NCBI RefSeq assembly: GCF_964204645.1 | Contig: NC_134026.1 | Span: forward strand, 21,906,650 to 21,970,649 | Origin: Tubulanus polymorphus | Lineage: Eukaryota > Nemertea > Palaeonemertea > Tubulaniformes > Tubulanidae | Length of the DNA: 64,000 nt | Reading direction: 5' to 3' | Made by a program: the position numbers and the translations under genes | Shown here: positions 48,481 through 63,760 of the stretch, one piece after another | Layout: the number at the start of each line of letters is the position of its first letter | How positions within the stretch are numbered: the stretch's first letter is position 1 | The notes under the pieces: model-generated | Seen by the model: the letters and a program-made list of their open reading frames with translations, nothing else | Databases searched by the model: none | Told to the model about the DNA's origin: nothing

Positions 48481-51400
48481 TGTCTACTATACGTCGTGAC
48501 TGTGTACTTAACCATAAATAATGATCCTCCTCTTAAAAACTATACACATATACATACGCGAGCATTGCACAAACTTTCTCCCGTTTGCTGTCGCGTGCGC
48601 TGGCAAAATATTGATATTACACGAGACGCATGACGCTTCACCGTTTGATCCAATCGAGAAGTCGCTTTAAATGCCACAAAAGAATCGCATTCAAAAGAAT
48701 CGCATATTTATGGTCTTGAAAGCCTTAAGCCATTTAAAGCTAATTAAAACTCATCGACAATGAATTAGCATTTCGTATTAATCCGTGTAAGTACCGTTCT
48801 CAAAATGCTCTGCTAAGCTTCAGGCGAGATCACCTTGGATAGTATTCCTCCTTAGAACCCTGCTACGTAAGCACGATGCATAATTAACACTTGGAAGTAA
48901 AGTTATTTTGAGCAATCGCTAATTGAAAACCTCAAATATAACAAATTAACAAATGATAATATTACATTTACAGAGCGGAGAAAATCAGCCAGGCACGGCT
49001 AGTTGAGACTGAGTTCAAGAGAATCTGGAATTTACATAACTAAGTAAGTCTAGTTCGAATATCAGCCTCCTCTAATTAGACAGAAGCGCAAATGTATCAA
49101 TTAACTATGCAAAAATATGCAAATCACTGATGTTCAGTAGTTCATTAGTAGTGCACTAACCCTTGTAACTGAAGATCAGAGCGATTCTGTAAAAATCAAA
49201 GCACCAGAAACATTCCCCGTGACCTTATGACTGGATAATCATCAGTCAATAAACATTCAATCGAATTCGAAGAGATATATATTCTACTCGTTGCCGGTAA
49301 TCGTTTTTGCTTAGATACTCCCATAGGTTTCGCGATTCGCTTTGTTTAGGAGTTGGTTTCATTTTGCAGAATATTTTCTACAAATATGCTGAATCCATTT
49401 GTGCAGTAAATTATCATCTTCAAGCACAGACAAATGACCGAGAACCACGACTAGCAACTTGCAATGAATTTGAATGCCGAAATACTCAATATCTAGACCA
49501 GTAAATTCCCACAGCGAAATCAAATAAAGTCCCACTCAATAAATCCTATGGGTATATTGGATTTCTCCAGCTCAAATACGCTAAGTAAAACTTGAAGTAT
49601 TAGACCAATCCATTTCAAATACGCTACAGTAGGTTAGGGCTTTCTAACCATACATATACACATTGTATATAATGCGTTGTCTCAAGTTGTTCACAACAAA
49701 GTTGCCCAGGACTTTCACCAATACATTAAATGTGTAAAGCATCAGTATGTAGAGCTGGGTGTGGACTAGTGTGATAGAGAAATCATTTAAACATCACAGT
49801 CCGAGTATCAACTATCATAGAGTAAATACTAAATGCTGTTTCTGTCCATAGCAAAGAAAGTGAAAATCAACTGTGTTTGATCATGGTGGAGAATGTCGAT
49901 TCAAACAAAAATGCCTATTTCACTTTCCTATCAGCTAAATTCTTAAAAAATCCTTTAGTACATTAAAATGCATTGTATTCCAAACATCAAAATCATTATT
50001 TGATGTAGTCAGTGGGATCACTGTTTATCATGATATCAAGCATGGTTTCACAAACTTCTTTTCTTGTATGATATTCCAAATTTCACCACACGAATGGCAA
50101 AAATCTTCTTTTGGGAAAAAAAGTATCCAGAGCCGAGCTACCGCAGCCATCCGAGACATACAGTTCGAAATCCTCCAGGCGAAATCCATCCCAACCTACA
50201 GCACGTACATTATCACGAGAAATGCCAAAAATTCAATTTTCCGTCGCTGAAATGAAATCAATCCATCCGCACAACGTAGCCCCACATTCGCAGTACAGGT
50301 TAAGAACTAGGTCAAACAAATCATCGTTATTAATAACTGCTTTGAAATTAAAGCTGGTGACAGACTAGGCCAATTTCCTCGGGGTATCATTCTCTGAATA
50401 ATTCACCAGGTTGGCACATAAGGGAGATTTCGGTGCACCGAATAGATTCCCTCATCAAATGATCACACGATTCAGTATTTACTTCTTAACCATGTTTTTT
50501 TCAGTGGAGGCGATACGCTAGGCGAATTTGGCAATCGCTGAAAAAAAGATTTGGCGATATAATACCTAGTATGCTCAAGTGGATTTGTTTTTTTAGAAAA
50601 TACGCATCGCATCCCTCGACACACTATGCGAAATTTGGCAAGTCCATTTGCCGATGAAATTTGCCTTGTCTGTCAAGGGGGTTAACTCCGAGTTCCAGCT
50701 ATTCAATTATTATCATCTGATAATTAAGAATGCCATACCGAAATCGCTGGCATGATTAAAGCTGCAACAGTTCTATGGATGCCGTTAGTTATACTGCTGT
50801 TATTTTCTTATACCAATATTACCTTAGCTCAAGCCTGATATTTGACTACGGTGTTTCAAGTAAACTGGGTCTAATGTGTCCTTTAGTCAAAACGATTGTA
50901 TGATTACATTTAGCTAACAGTTTCCGCCCCCCTGTAAATATTTAGTTAGCCGTACCGATAGAAATCATTAATCGTTACATTATTGACATGCTAAAAATGG
51001 ACGGAATGGACAGAAATGTCATTTCTATGTAGATGTTGAAGGTCAAATCAAACTGTCATCCGAACAGGGGCAATGCTTCTAGTCAAATTTTACTTTCTTC
51101 GTAATGTCTATGAGGCCATAAATGTAAGCAGGAGTGAACTGTTGGTGACCACAAGAATGATATAATGAGTTTATCACCTTCTTCAGATGTATGAACAACT
51201 GAATAAATCATGCGGAGGGAGATTGTTGCATCAACTTGACAGCAATAAAGTACATTTGCTTATAGCAGATTATTCCCCACTTGGCCCATTAGGACTTTCT
51301 CTAACCAAAATAATATGAATGTATAATTTTTTGCAATACTTAACCCTTCCAGAGCCACACCCGATATTTGCCGGCCAGTCAAACTATCGCCACTCACTCT

Positions 51401-54400
51401 CATTAGGGAGGTGGGAGTAAACCCAACTCCTTACTCTCATCAAATTGCAGGTTGGAGCCATGACGAAATTCGCTTCACTACACTCCATGAGAAATCTATT
51501 GACCGCAGTTTATGGCCACCGTCACACTATCGCTAGTTAGTCTCATTTGGCAGGCTCGAACTGGGAATGGACCTATATTTAGAAAAGATCAAATCAAAGC
51601 TGTGTGCGTTCACTCATGTTTCCAAATCAGCTGTAATCACTGGTCCAGCTAGATGACGCAAAACAGTGATTACATAATCTAAGAAAAGGGCCTACTTATA
51701 CAGAGAAATGTCTGCTCTAAAATTTAGAAAAAAATGTCTCATTCTCTCTATTGATGGCGGGGATTGAATGTTTGTGGAGTCCACTCCAGTTTCGGCCAAG
51801 CCTCAATCTTTGTCAACATGATTTTTTCTCAAATCTAATCCATACCACCATACCACAGTTCATCAGGGGAAAAAGTACTCCGGCAAAATATGTGATGCGC
51901 TTATACCAGACCGTGACACCGACAGATAAAAACCATGCTCATCCGAGTAGCGATTCATTTTCATAAAAGAAATGACAGCCTCATTAGCGGCGTCGAATCT
52001 ATGAGAAAGACGGCCTTAATTGTAAATGACTGCTTATAAATCAAACACCATCAGACATCACACAATCTAAAGAAGACTACGCACATATTCCAAAAGCACG
52101 AGTACAACAGAACACCTAATCCGTAATCCAATGCCACCAAATTTCTACCTTCTATGAACCAGAATTAATGTTATGCATAACGATTTAATATGATTTATCG
52201 AGAAAATAAGCGAAGCCGACATCTCCAACAAATGAACCAATACTAATCACATAAACCTCAGCAGTAAATGTCTTAATCTGTTTCCGATAGTTCGAAAGGT
52301 TCCACGGCACGAAAATAAAATGATTCATCCGCAGCGGTTTCTGAAGAAGTAGCCAAATGAGTAATTGTTTGGCATTAAATGATGCTAATAATCCGAAGAC
52401 GTGGCTGAAAGTGACCATAATTGTTCGGCACAAACGACATTGGGATTCAAAGGGTACGCGCATAGCTCGTAGACACTGTTTGCTGAAATAAAGGGCAAAG
52501 GTTCATCGACAATCCGGGCAATTACACGCAACATAGAACATACGGCATTGAGATGAAATAAATGTAGATATGATGAATTATGAGAATTTGCAGTCCATAA
52601 AAGACCTAACAAAGAGAGAGAATGAGACACATTTATCAGTCTTTTTGGGGATATCTGTATCTCGGCATGACAGAATTCATCAAAAATGCTGTCGATCAAT
52701 TCACAAAATTGGCCATATCTTCAGAAACATTGTTGCGCAGAAAAATGATCCAACAAACAGTAGCTGTTTTATGTATATCGAGGCTAATAAAATGAGCGAA
52801 GTATAAGCATTTTGCCTGCTGTAATCCTCAAGAGGTTCACAGGGATTATGTAAAATCGGGTTTCCCTGTATTATATGACACCTAGAACTGGAAAGTTAAG
52901 CGGTTTAAACGTCTTTCCCATAAGGTGGATGTGACTGTGGTTACTTATTAAGTTATTTTTTGCGATCATGTCTTAACAGTCTAGTAGCACAGCTTTCAAA
53001 TCAAATCAATCCAAGTTTTGTACTTGTTTTCTACATCTTTACATCGTACCATCACGACTTGACATTTCTACCAACGGTGTATGAAAAAAAGAAAGGTTTC
53101 CAGCTAAATGCTCCCACCCCCCCCCCCCCCCCAGGACAATACCAATTCAACTTCCATGTCGCTATCAGGGCTGAAAACCTGCCGTTATAGCTCAAGTCTA
53201 TAGCAAGGATGGTAGTTAGTAGCTGGAGAAGAGCTCCTCTTGAAATGTCAAGTTTGACAGCCCACTCTAAAGGATGCCAAAGGGTGGACCTCAGCCAATG
53301 TGGCTGGTAATGAATTCATAAGTGATATACATGGGTTTCATTGTGTTTTCATGTAAACTTATCGTTTTCAGGTCTAAAAAAGAGAAATCTAAGAGGATAA
53401 TAGGGAATCTAAGCTATACTGCCAAGGTTGACCTGGGTCTCCTTATCAGCGAACTTACGGTTGCATTTACACTGTTACACTGAAGTGATTTACTGTCACA
53501 GAGAAACAACTACCGAGCATTTCAACGATGCTAACGTGGAAGTTGTGGAGAGCATGAGTGAATAATGTCGAGAGCGCCTCCAGAGTCATCGGTTCCAGAC
53601 AGACGTTCCTGACAGCTACTCTCGCCGATCTATGACATTTACATCTCAAAAACAAAGAACAAGGTATTGGTAAAAAAAAAACAAACCAGCAGACATCAAT
53701 TTTGCAGCGGTGGTTGGTGCAGAAGATAATTTCAATGTATGGAAACTAATCATTTGGTTGACACCCAATCAGCGAAACAGCTAATATAAACGAAAAAGTA
53801 CGTTGACATAAAAAAAACGATGCTAGAAATCATGTCGTGATTCAGGAAGGGTGCGCCGTCGTTGCTTCCTGTTTATCAATGAGTCGTATAATCGGCCACG
53901 CTGATCAGTAAAGTACGACCGTGCTCTTTCGCGACTTTCATTTCGAAAGCTAACAGAGGCCCCGCGCGTTTAGGGCACTGATTTTTATGTTACCATGGTA
54001 ATGTCTTTTATCTGCCTGTTTGACCAAATAAACGATCACCTCGACAACGTCGATAATGTGCCGAGATCATTCTTCTCATGGACTCAATTTCCTGAATATA
54101 AACCACTTTGTAAGACTCGATAAAAGTGGCGTGGCCAAGATTGTCATGTCATTAAACATCCACATGAGTTCAGGTATTATAACTCTATAACGGAGACTGG
54201 CTCAAATACTAGAAATGCTACAAAAATTAACCATAAGATCCATATCAAACTGCAATTACTCCTTGCGGCCTAACCCTCACGCAAATCACTTTCCCCTGGA
54301 CGGCATGGACCACAAATGTGCAACACATCATTATGAAAATCTGTTTCATTCAGAAGTTGATAAAAAGTTACAAGAAAAGATCCATTAGTCTAGGAGATCT

Positions 54401-57400
54401 AGTAAAAGATTTTGTCCACAGACGTCAATGGACGACCCTCCCTAAACTTCGTGTGGGAGCAGCGCATAGAAAGACATAGATGTATTCAGATTGATTAATT
54501 AAAAACGATTAATTATTTTCAAGAACATCCGCAAAATGTTTAATGAGAATCTGAAGACAATCTAAAAACAATCTTTGCCATCGTGCTGAGCTCATAATTG
54601 ATCAAACTCAACAAGGGAACCATTAAATTCACACACAAGATGGGGGTGTTCATCACATTAATTATCTATTCATTACTTTCATTGAAGCGCTAGTATCGGC
54701 GTATATCTGCTTCATTTAGTCTGTAGTTTTGTGGTTCTTAATGCGCATCCGCAGCCTCTAATTATTTTTCCCAGTGGCGGTGCAAACGTTGCAAACCGAG
54801 CCATAGTAGCTGAAACAGTCATTAGCGTACTAACAACACAGTAGCTGGATATTGTGTAGTCCATAATAACACTGCTGGCATCACTAAATGGTACATCCAA
54901 GATATACTCTTAACATTCATCCATGTTGCCTAATTACAAATCTTGTCTAATTACAATTAATCACTGCATAAATAAATTCATGCCTTATCTGCTAGATTGA
55001 TAAGTACAAGGATTGATAAGTACATTCATTTGAGCCTCCTCACCACAAGTCCAAAAAACTTGCCGCTGGCAAATTGGCAAAGTGGTGTACTAATCAGAAG
55101 TACAGTAGATTATGCATGTTTTAGCTACTTAGCAACCTGTCTGTGCTTCTCTGTAAAGATCAATTATTGATAAATTAGTTGATGAGTACTAATCCCACAT
55201 CACAAAAACACAGCGTTACCACTTCTCAATTACAGAGCTTTTTACCAATGAAATGTGAGCAGCTGTTAGTTCTAAATTTTCCTCTCCTTTTGGCAAAACA
55301 TTCACCCTCTCTCAAGGAGGAGGTTTGAAAGCTGAAACAGCTCAGCTGTAATGAACACAACTAGATTAACGAAAATATAGATGCCACCTAAGAAAATCAA
55401 CACTACGAAAATAGTTTTTCAAAAAGTTCTCTTTGAAAATTAAGCAATCTAGTAATTCCACATTTGCATGCAAGGAGGTGGTCATATATCACACCAATTT
55501 AACTGGGAACAAATTCAACTGCCCAGTAGAAGTATGCCTTGATTTATGGCAGATGGCCAAGATGTAAGTGATCACAAGTGTAAACCAAAAGCTGAGAACA
55601 AAATCATAGCCATATTGTGAAATCAAACCCAATTTTTAGAAAATAAAAACTTTCCACGATTTTCTCAAGACTAAATTCAAGACTAATCTCCTCCAGCAAT
55701 GAGACTGGTTGAACTGAAATAAGACAGAGACTGGTTGAACTGAAATAAGACATCCATAATATGACAATGCAAGATTATCTAAACATGAACAAAAAGTATG
55801 AATTTGTTAATATGCATAATGTAGATAAACGAAAATAAAAAAATGCGCAGACAATGTACAATCGAGATGCCATGGGCTGAAATCGGTCTAATAAATTATG
55901 CTCGGTAATCAGAGCCTCAAGGTACGGTATATTTTATACTCGTATTTCTAATGATGAAGAATCTCACCAGGGCATAAATCATAATTTAACGAAAATATAC
56001 TGGGGTAGAAAAAGAAAATTGTGAAACAACACCACACACACGCTTACCGTAATAACGAGTGCGGAAATGTAGACATTGAAGCTGCTAATGATCAGATAAA
56101 ACTTCACAAGGCGGTGGTATATGATATAAATGAATGACAATATCTCCATTCTTAGAGATAGATTTCATTAGTTATATTAATTTCATAAAAACCATACGAA
56201 CAGATTCAACCTAATAATTACTAACTTCAAAGGCAGCTGGGAAGAATCCAGACCAATTTTGAAGGACTTGTCACATCCCAAAAGGCAATATTAGGTGCAC
56301 ACCCTCACAAAAATGCTAAAATGCACCAATTATCTTTGTTGACAAAATGAAAAAGGACACTCTCACAAGGCCCCTTGAGCAGATTAAAATGTTCATCTAA
56401 AAAGTGCAATCAATATGAATTCAAGGTTGAATCTGACAAATATAGATATTGCAACGGATGCAACGTTCAACCTATTAACATGAATAAGGTAGAGCAGCCA
56501 GGATGTTAGGCCAAGTTCTAGAGAAAAGCTCTCCTAGAGGATGCTAAGATGGATATATTCAGCGAAGAAGGATGAATTAGACAGATAAAGACGACTACAT
56601 TTCCAACAAAAAGAATTTGATATGATTACGCAATGGAATGCTACGTGAAGATATCATGTTCAGATGTGAATAATCAGGCTTTTGAAGCATCCAGTGACAA
56701 TCACAGCGTATGGTGATGCTGTATGCTCCGCTGGTTTTTAGGTAGGAAATTGCGTCGGGTTTAATCGGTCGAAAATTGGACAAGATCAAGAACTAGACAT
56801 TTATGGACACATCGGGGCGCCGCATGGAAAATTCAATATCGCTTTCAGTTGGAAAATGTGAATGAATCTAATAAAAACGGTCAGGAATCGGGGAAGAAGG
56901 AATTTTCATGTCGGTTTTAGTTCTGAATCAATTTCTTTTTCTGGTGATTTTCTCAGGAGCATGGCAATATGAATATTTGCTCCGTCGAAGCAGGTACAAT
57001 GACACAGTATAAATGAAAACCAAATTTTGATGCTATAATATCAGCCCCTGAATAAAAACCAGGTTTTGACTTTAACTTGATGGTTATATTATTCCATCGT
57101 TTGATTTACACGATAGATTTGAGTTTTTATCATAATACATTACAATATACATGTCCCTTTGCATGTTAAACGATATCAGGAATGTTGAGTTTTTTCATCA
57201 GTTGCCAGAAGTTGACTTTCGGATGCGGTCAAGTACATAAAAATTTGGTAACTAATATGTTTCGCTGATAACTTCGAATGATAAGTGCCATTAAAAATCC
57301 GTATGAATTTCAGGAATTTTCGATGAATATTCCTCGAACACGATGAACGTAAACACCGCGTACTAATGAATGGATACAAACGCTCAGTTATGATCCTCTT

Positions 57401-57641
57401 TCATCAGATCGAGAATAGCAGATGATTGGAATTCTTCGAAATAGGTTTTCTATACAAAATAAAGCTAAATGCACGCGCAGCCCTAATTTGGTATAGCTCG
57501 CTTATAGAATGATATTTTTTAGGGCACATGTACAAGGTAAAATAATCTCAGCATGTCTTAATTCTACCCAAAATCATGAAACCTTACAAAAATCTGCTCA
57601 TGGAAACAATTAAACATATGTTAAAAATGTCTCACGAGACT

Positions 57642-57715
57642 TGAGGCAGAGGGAGAGGCAGAGGGAGAGGGAGAGGGAAAGGGAAAGGGAGAGGGAGAGG
57701 GAGAAGGAGAGAGAG
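57642..57715 (+). repeat. Purine-only (GAGGGA)n tract
   Basis: About 70 bases of GAGGCAGAGGGA, then GAGGGA and AAGGGA units, almost free of pyrimidines on this strand. Such polypurine mirror repeats can adopt triplex structures in vitro. Confidence 0.85.
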
Positions 57716-59908
57716 TTAATGTTCAAGTCCGAGAAGCTCCCTGGATGTTTATTGTATTATAATGCTCGGAGGGGATGAGGAAATCTGAGACGGGCTTAAT
57801 CATCGGAATATATCGTATATTCACAATTCATCATCGGAAATGGATACATATCATGTGACATATATCCCCGACGACGACGACGACATCGATACCCGCATTC
57901 AGTTGGTTTAGTTCGGTACAGATACGACAGTACGCGTAGCGACGGAAAAGAGTATGCGCACTAACCACTAACCACTAACTGCTCGGCAACATTTGATACA
58001 TCGCCGAATATATCATCCAAATTCGCACAATGCAATCAGCATATCGCATTTCTACGGTTTCATGCAAAGGAAATGACGCGAATGGAATCGCCGAATCCCG
58101 CACGCATACGACTGTAACATTATTTCGAAAACGTATCGAGTTGCCCGTGGTTTGAAACCGCACTGGCCGATGATCCTGGTGACGCTAAAGCAGAACGGAT
58201 TCAGATAACAACCTATACACTACCGGGTGTATTATAAACGCTTTTACAATATAACCCGCGATTCTCGAGATTGCCACGGAATATAATACGGCATAAATCA
58301 GAATTTGTCGTAGATGATCCGGCGATGGCGTTAAGTCAAAATATTGCCTTACATCATGTAATGATGGCGGTCGTTAGCCCGATATCGCCGTGAAAGCCGT
58401 CGCATCCCCAGTGGACAGTCGGATCTCCATTTACTAGTCAGCTCATTAATTATCGAAGTCGAGATTATCTTTTTCTCGTACTACTCGAGGCGCATTATTC
58501 GCGGGGCGCGCGCACACGCGGAAAGAGAAAATGCGACTACCGGAAGAGATGAGACGAAGACGACACCCGCCGGGATGGATATATTCGATACCCCTGTATT
58601 TAAATCCATAATCTCCAGCATCGCGTCAGTTATTGATGGCAACGAAAGCTCATTTTAGAAATATGTGAAATGTAAGCGCATCCATTTTTTCTTTTCATCC
58701 AGGGTTACATATTTTTTTCTTTCAAATTTCTGAAACATCGTAATATGAATACCCAGGCCCTTCACCTTTAAACCCTTTCATTGTGTCTACACTGCAGCGC
58801 GGTGTATAATTTGCTGATGTAGTTACATCAGCACACCACAATGCGGTGTATTGATTTTATAAGTAGTTTATATCTCTATTGAAAGATGGCAGCACCTCAA
58901 TTACCAGCATATGTATATGTATTACCAGTGTATATGCACTGAAGTGGTATGCCCATTATTCAACAGAATGGGGTGGAATTTTCAAATTAACTCCAGCACT
59001 TTCAGGTATTGATAAGTCAGCAATGAAAGAGTTTTCAGTCCAGATTTCAGTTAAGTTTTTCAACTAAAAGGTGAAATAAACACTTAACACTATCAAGTCG
59101 GTCAATACGCCTGACTAACTCAGCGACAAAAAATATGTCTCGAAAATCTGATCAGGAATTCATCACAATGCAGAAAAGTCAATCAGATCGTTTGATTCGT
59201 CGAGCTGATCGGAATTGCGGCGTTCACGCCGAGCGAAAATAGGATTCGCGCCGAGCAATAATGGAGCGCTATTATCCGAGCAGATAGAAATAGGAAGTCG
59301 ACGGTGATAGAATCGCTTCGGGGACCGAATGAATTTTTCGTCTCGATAAATGACGAAAACTGTATTAACCGCGTAAATACATGAACATTTCCGGCCGAGG
59401 CAGATGTGACCAGTCGCCAGATATACACGATCAGGTAAAAAGTGCTCCGCGAAATCCTCGGATGTTATGCGAGTGTTTTTAGTCTCTGATGCGCCTCGTC
59501 GAACGGTAAATTGCTATATTGTTCTCAAGAGCAGTTGAACGCAGATTCTATTCACCGGCGAATGCAACATGAAGCTTAAGAGACTGCGAAGATGATATAA
59601 CTAGGAGCCGGGGACATGAAAAAACATCTCTTTGATAAGTTCAAGTTCACGATGACAACGTAAAACAACATGAAAAGAACGAAATGGTAGATGGTTTATA
59701 GAAAGTGGCCTGGATCTAGGCCATTTCACAAATCCACAATATGTTCCTATTTACAAGGGTCCAGAAAATCTGCTGTTGTTTCAGTGAGTTTGTTTAATCA
59801 GTCAGAATAACATTCATCAACTCTCCAGATTCAGTGGTAAAAAATATTTCATTTTGATTTGTTCTATCCAACTTTATTAAAGCAAGCGGCCTTTATAGCT
59901 GGCCTCAA

Positions 59909-60212
59909 TAGCCGTGAGCACACGGACACGATTTGGCCCGGACTAAATTGGCACAGATCAGGTTGGGCCAAATTTGGCCCATTACCATTCATTCACCTGA
60001 TACTAAACAATGCTCAAACAAAGCGAAGTGGATCATTTCCGGTGCCAGTTGCAGTTCAAACGCAATCATTTGTCTGGTGCTAAAATTTGGCTCGGACCCG
60101 GTCCGACGTTTTCGGTCGGGCCAAACAGGCTCGGGCCCATTTGGCACCCATGTGAACAGTTGTTCCCGGCCAAATTTGGCGTGGGCCAAAAATGCTTGTG
60201 TGATCGCGGCTA
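59909..60212. mobile_element. TTTGGCCC-family MITE with AGCCG..CACAC termini
   Basis: Left TAGCCGTGAGCACAC pairs with right GTGTGATCGCGGCTA, and TA lies at each end. The interior contains several palindromic AAATTTGGCCC and GGGCCAAA units, which create overlapping ORFs on both strands. Related fragments occur at 35945-36172, 43470-43590 and 63685-63760. Confidence 0.6.
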
Positions 60213-61744
60213 ATGATTACGCTGAAATTCGTGCCTTTTTGAACTTTCTCAATGATCGATGATGTTGAGAATTAAGTATATAACCATTCATCACTACTTG
60301 TATAAATGAATACGTGAATTATGTATCATGGCCACAGTATGAATTGTGAAGTTGTTATGCCGTGTTTTCAATAATGCATAGTACACTGTCGATAACTTTA
60401 AATACTGATTGTTATATGACGATAACAAACATCAACAGTACCTTAGGATGAGGTTGTATTTCTCCTCCAACGGGCCAGAAAAAATACTTAGAACGGGCAA
60501 TGAAAATGGATAAAAAGTTAGGTTTTTATTACAATTTACAATCGGTTGTTTTTTCTGTTTATCCCCGATTACCGTTGACTAATCCCTGAAAATCTGCCAC
60601 CCATCAGAATCAGACCCATGAACATTAATAGACACTGACATTGTGTATTAAGTCTTAATTCAAGCAAAAACATTATTGAATTAGGATTGAATTAGGTTTA
60701 TTTGTGACAGGTTCTAGCGAGATAAGTTAACTAAAATGTTCACGGGAAATTTCATTTATACGAGTACCGCAAAAAAATGCGACCATTATCAATGTCTACT
60801 GGGGTTAGTCGATGGCAGAATTGACGGAATCAAACTGTCACTTTTCTGAGCGAGTTACTGAAGCACGCGACTGAATCCAAACAATTTGAAATGATACGGA
60901 AAAACCTGCGAAATTACGCGCATATTTTTATCTAGAAAAATCTTAATTTCCTCGAGCGAGTTTTACCTCGAGAAATTTACCGAGAAATTCGTCGATATTA
61001 CGTCGCAGGGCGAATTCTCATTTCGAGATAATCAGAGCTACTGAGACCGACGTAATCCCCAAAGCGCACCCGTGCAGTTACATCTCATGAACGACTGTAA
61101 AAATGGATTAGCTTTTTTAAAAGACAAGGAAGCCAACGAGAAAAAGGTTCTCACGACCAAATGATCGATGGATTTTGATAAGCAATCGATCACCTACGGA
61201 GTTATTCATCTTATGCGAATTCACGTGTTGTTTTTTTTTTTGGTTGAAATTATACGTTTCCGATGGTAGAATAAATTCCGATAATCATTAGTAACGGCAA
61301 AGAAATATAAGTAGTACTTTGAGGGCGAAAGTAGATATTATAGCTACGCATATCTCTCCAACAAAATTGAGTAAACCATGAACTATTAAATGGTATCTAG
61401 GTAGTAATCCCAATCATTAATATCATTTAATGTATCTTATCATTAAGTCCTGGAATGTTTAAATAAGTTTCAGGAATGAAATGTAATCATTGTTGGCCCC
61501 GATCTTCTGAAAAAGGAGTTTCAGACTCGTTTTGTCATGTGCAGCACTAAATTCAAAGCGTAATCTGTTTTGATGAACGAGCTGAGAAGTTAAGTTTGTT
61601 AGTTTTTCAACTTGGAACAACAGATGGCACGACTGTTCAACACATCAATACTAGAACGGATGTTGATAACCCAACACGGATACGCCATCTATCTGATTCA
61701 CATTGCATTACACTGTATCCCGTATTTCAGTATCTGCATATTCA

Positions 61745-62175
61745 CACCACTTAAGTTAGACCCTTCCAAATGGGTCCGTACTTGATATGGGACAATTTTG
61801 GAACGGACCAAATCAGTGTGCCTGTTCATACTCATGTTGCCGAATTGGCTACTGGTAGTTATCACTGGCCCAGCCAGATTTTAACCCGAAATTTACATCT
61901 CAATGATAAATTCATGAATCTATAATGATATATTTATGAATATTTTCTTCCCATTGAAATCAAGCCACAGAGAACGATTTAGAGCGGACTTGGAACCTGT
62001 CCTCACACACAGATATAGTCCGTTCCAAAATTTAGAATGGACCTGGATCAATCTTTTATGTCTGCCCAAATTGCAACTGTCTAAAATGGAATGGATTGTG
62101 AATGTTTGGTCCATTCCAAATTGGAACAGGCCAAATTTAGACCATTTTGAATAATGTAGTGTGAACGCGCCTTGA
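61745..62175. mobile_element. Repeat with palindromic GGTCCATTCCAAA units
   Basis: Several TTGGAACGGACCAAAT / GGTCCATTCCAAATT units in opposite orientation are spread over about 430 bp, ending with GTGTGAACGCGCCTT. The structure resembles the TTTGGCCC family in style but differs in sequence. The 121-codon minus-strand ORF and 72-codon plus-strand ORF here are palindrome effects. Confidence 0.4.
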
Positions 62176-63684
62176 AAAAATTGTTCATATAGAAATCTTT
62201 CAAGAGAAAAAAGATTTCGTGGGACTTGTGAAGGCAAAGTGATAAGATATATATGACGTAGAAATATATGGATCATGACTAACAATGATCATTTGATAAT
62301 AAATATCACTAACCTGATTGTGGTGGAAGAAAATTTCATTCCATCAGTGAATGACAACATGAAAGATAAAATCATAAAAAGACATAAGTTTGAGTAAAAA
62401 TTGCAGAAGCATATAGTGTTATAACATGTATTTGCTCAAAATAATCAGAAGTCAGAGGTACTGTCATCTCAAAATTGGTGATTGATTGCTTCGCCATCTA
62501 TTGGATTTAACACACATTATAAGGCATCGGAGAAACGAGCAGATAAATCAAAAGCGATCTTTCCTAGGTGCGAAAACAAAAATGTCTTTTCTTTTAGCTT
62601 AAGTCAAAGGGTTATCTATTTAAGGAATATTGGAGTACATATTTGTTTGGGTTTAACGAGACTAATATCCATTAATAAAAACTATGATTGATCAATTTAT
62701 CAGTTTATTCGATAGAAATGTTTACGCTATGAAATTCTATGAATTTATCATTCTCGTTAATCGACGATTTAATGCTACATTGTTAACGAAGAAACGTTCG
62801 TCGTCTCGGCATAAACTGGTTCATAAACTATCGGTCATACGGAATCGGCGCTCATCGAATTGCGATGAATCTATCGTCGCCGCTATCCATCCGTGGTTTT
62901 CGAATCGAGTGATAATTTCTTCGTCGAATAAACATGTTCGTAAAATGATCATTTCACGCGAGCCTTTTGCACTAATTAATCTGAATCCATAGTTAATTTG
63001 AACCCAACTAACTGGAAAAAATCGAATTTCTCGCAAGATTTCGACAATTTATGAAGCTAGCTTGTCAAATTTCACACGGAAATGAATGACATCGGTTTGA
63101 TATATAATTGCAGTTCGTGAGAGTGAACTGTCACCTTTTATTCCGTCAACTCCATAGATTAGTCAAATGACATCGGTTGTGACTGTACAGAAAAATACAG
63201 TAAATTATCCCTCATCTTAGAAAATGAACAATACAAAATTGCCATGATTGGAATCAGAATAAGTTTCCCCGGAGAAATGGATTAAAAGCTTCTATTCTAG
63301 CTCTGCATTCGTGAAGATATTTTGGTTTTTTTTTTTCAAATTGCCTTTACACTTAAGAATATGATGTGGTATCGCGTAAATGTGGAAAAGAATTATTACC
63401 TATTATCTATAATTAGCGCATTTTCGTAGCTAATTCTTATATTCCATTTTGTATTATTCTTGGTAGCAAATTTAACTGTTTACTTATAATGTCTTAAGCC
63501 TACTTATATATTGTGAAATTGTTCTTCTGTTAATAAGGCTACTTATAACAAATAAAAAATGAGGAAAAGTTCAGGACCAGCATAAAAAAACCATTTGACA
63601 CTACTAGTCTTCTGGAAATATTCAAGGCAACCGAGTGGTTGTAGATAACGAGCATTATCATTCAAAGAGAGCTATCATAAGCCG

Positions 63685-63760
63685 CGATCACAATGATTCA
63701 CTAATATTTGGCCCGGACCAGGCCCAAGTTACATTTGGTCTGTGCTTAATGAGAGCTTTG
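63685..63760. mobile_element. TTTGGCCC-family fragment
   Basis: AAGCCGCGATCACA at its left end is followed by TTTGGCCCGGACCAGGCCC, matching the left half of the 59909-60212 family. Confidence 0.45.

Noticed and set aside
59859-60262. Overlapping ORFs on both strands (also 61920-62285)
   Set aside because: They lie in palindromic TTTGGCCC and GGTCCATTCC repeat families, not in genes.
62684-63036. ORFs open on both strands (102 codons plus, 71 codons minus)
   Set aside because: Two mutually antisense frames with no splice signals or recognised homology; kept only as a note.
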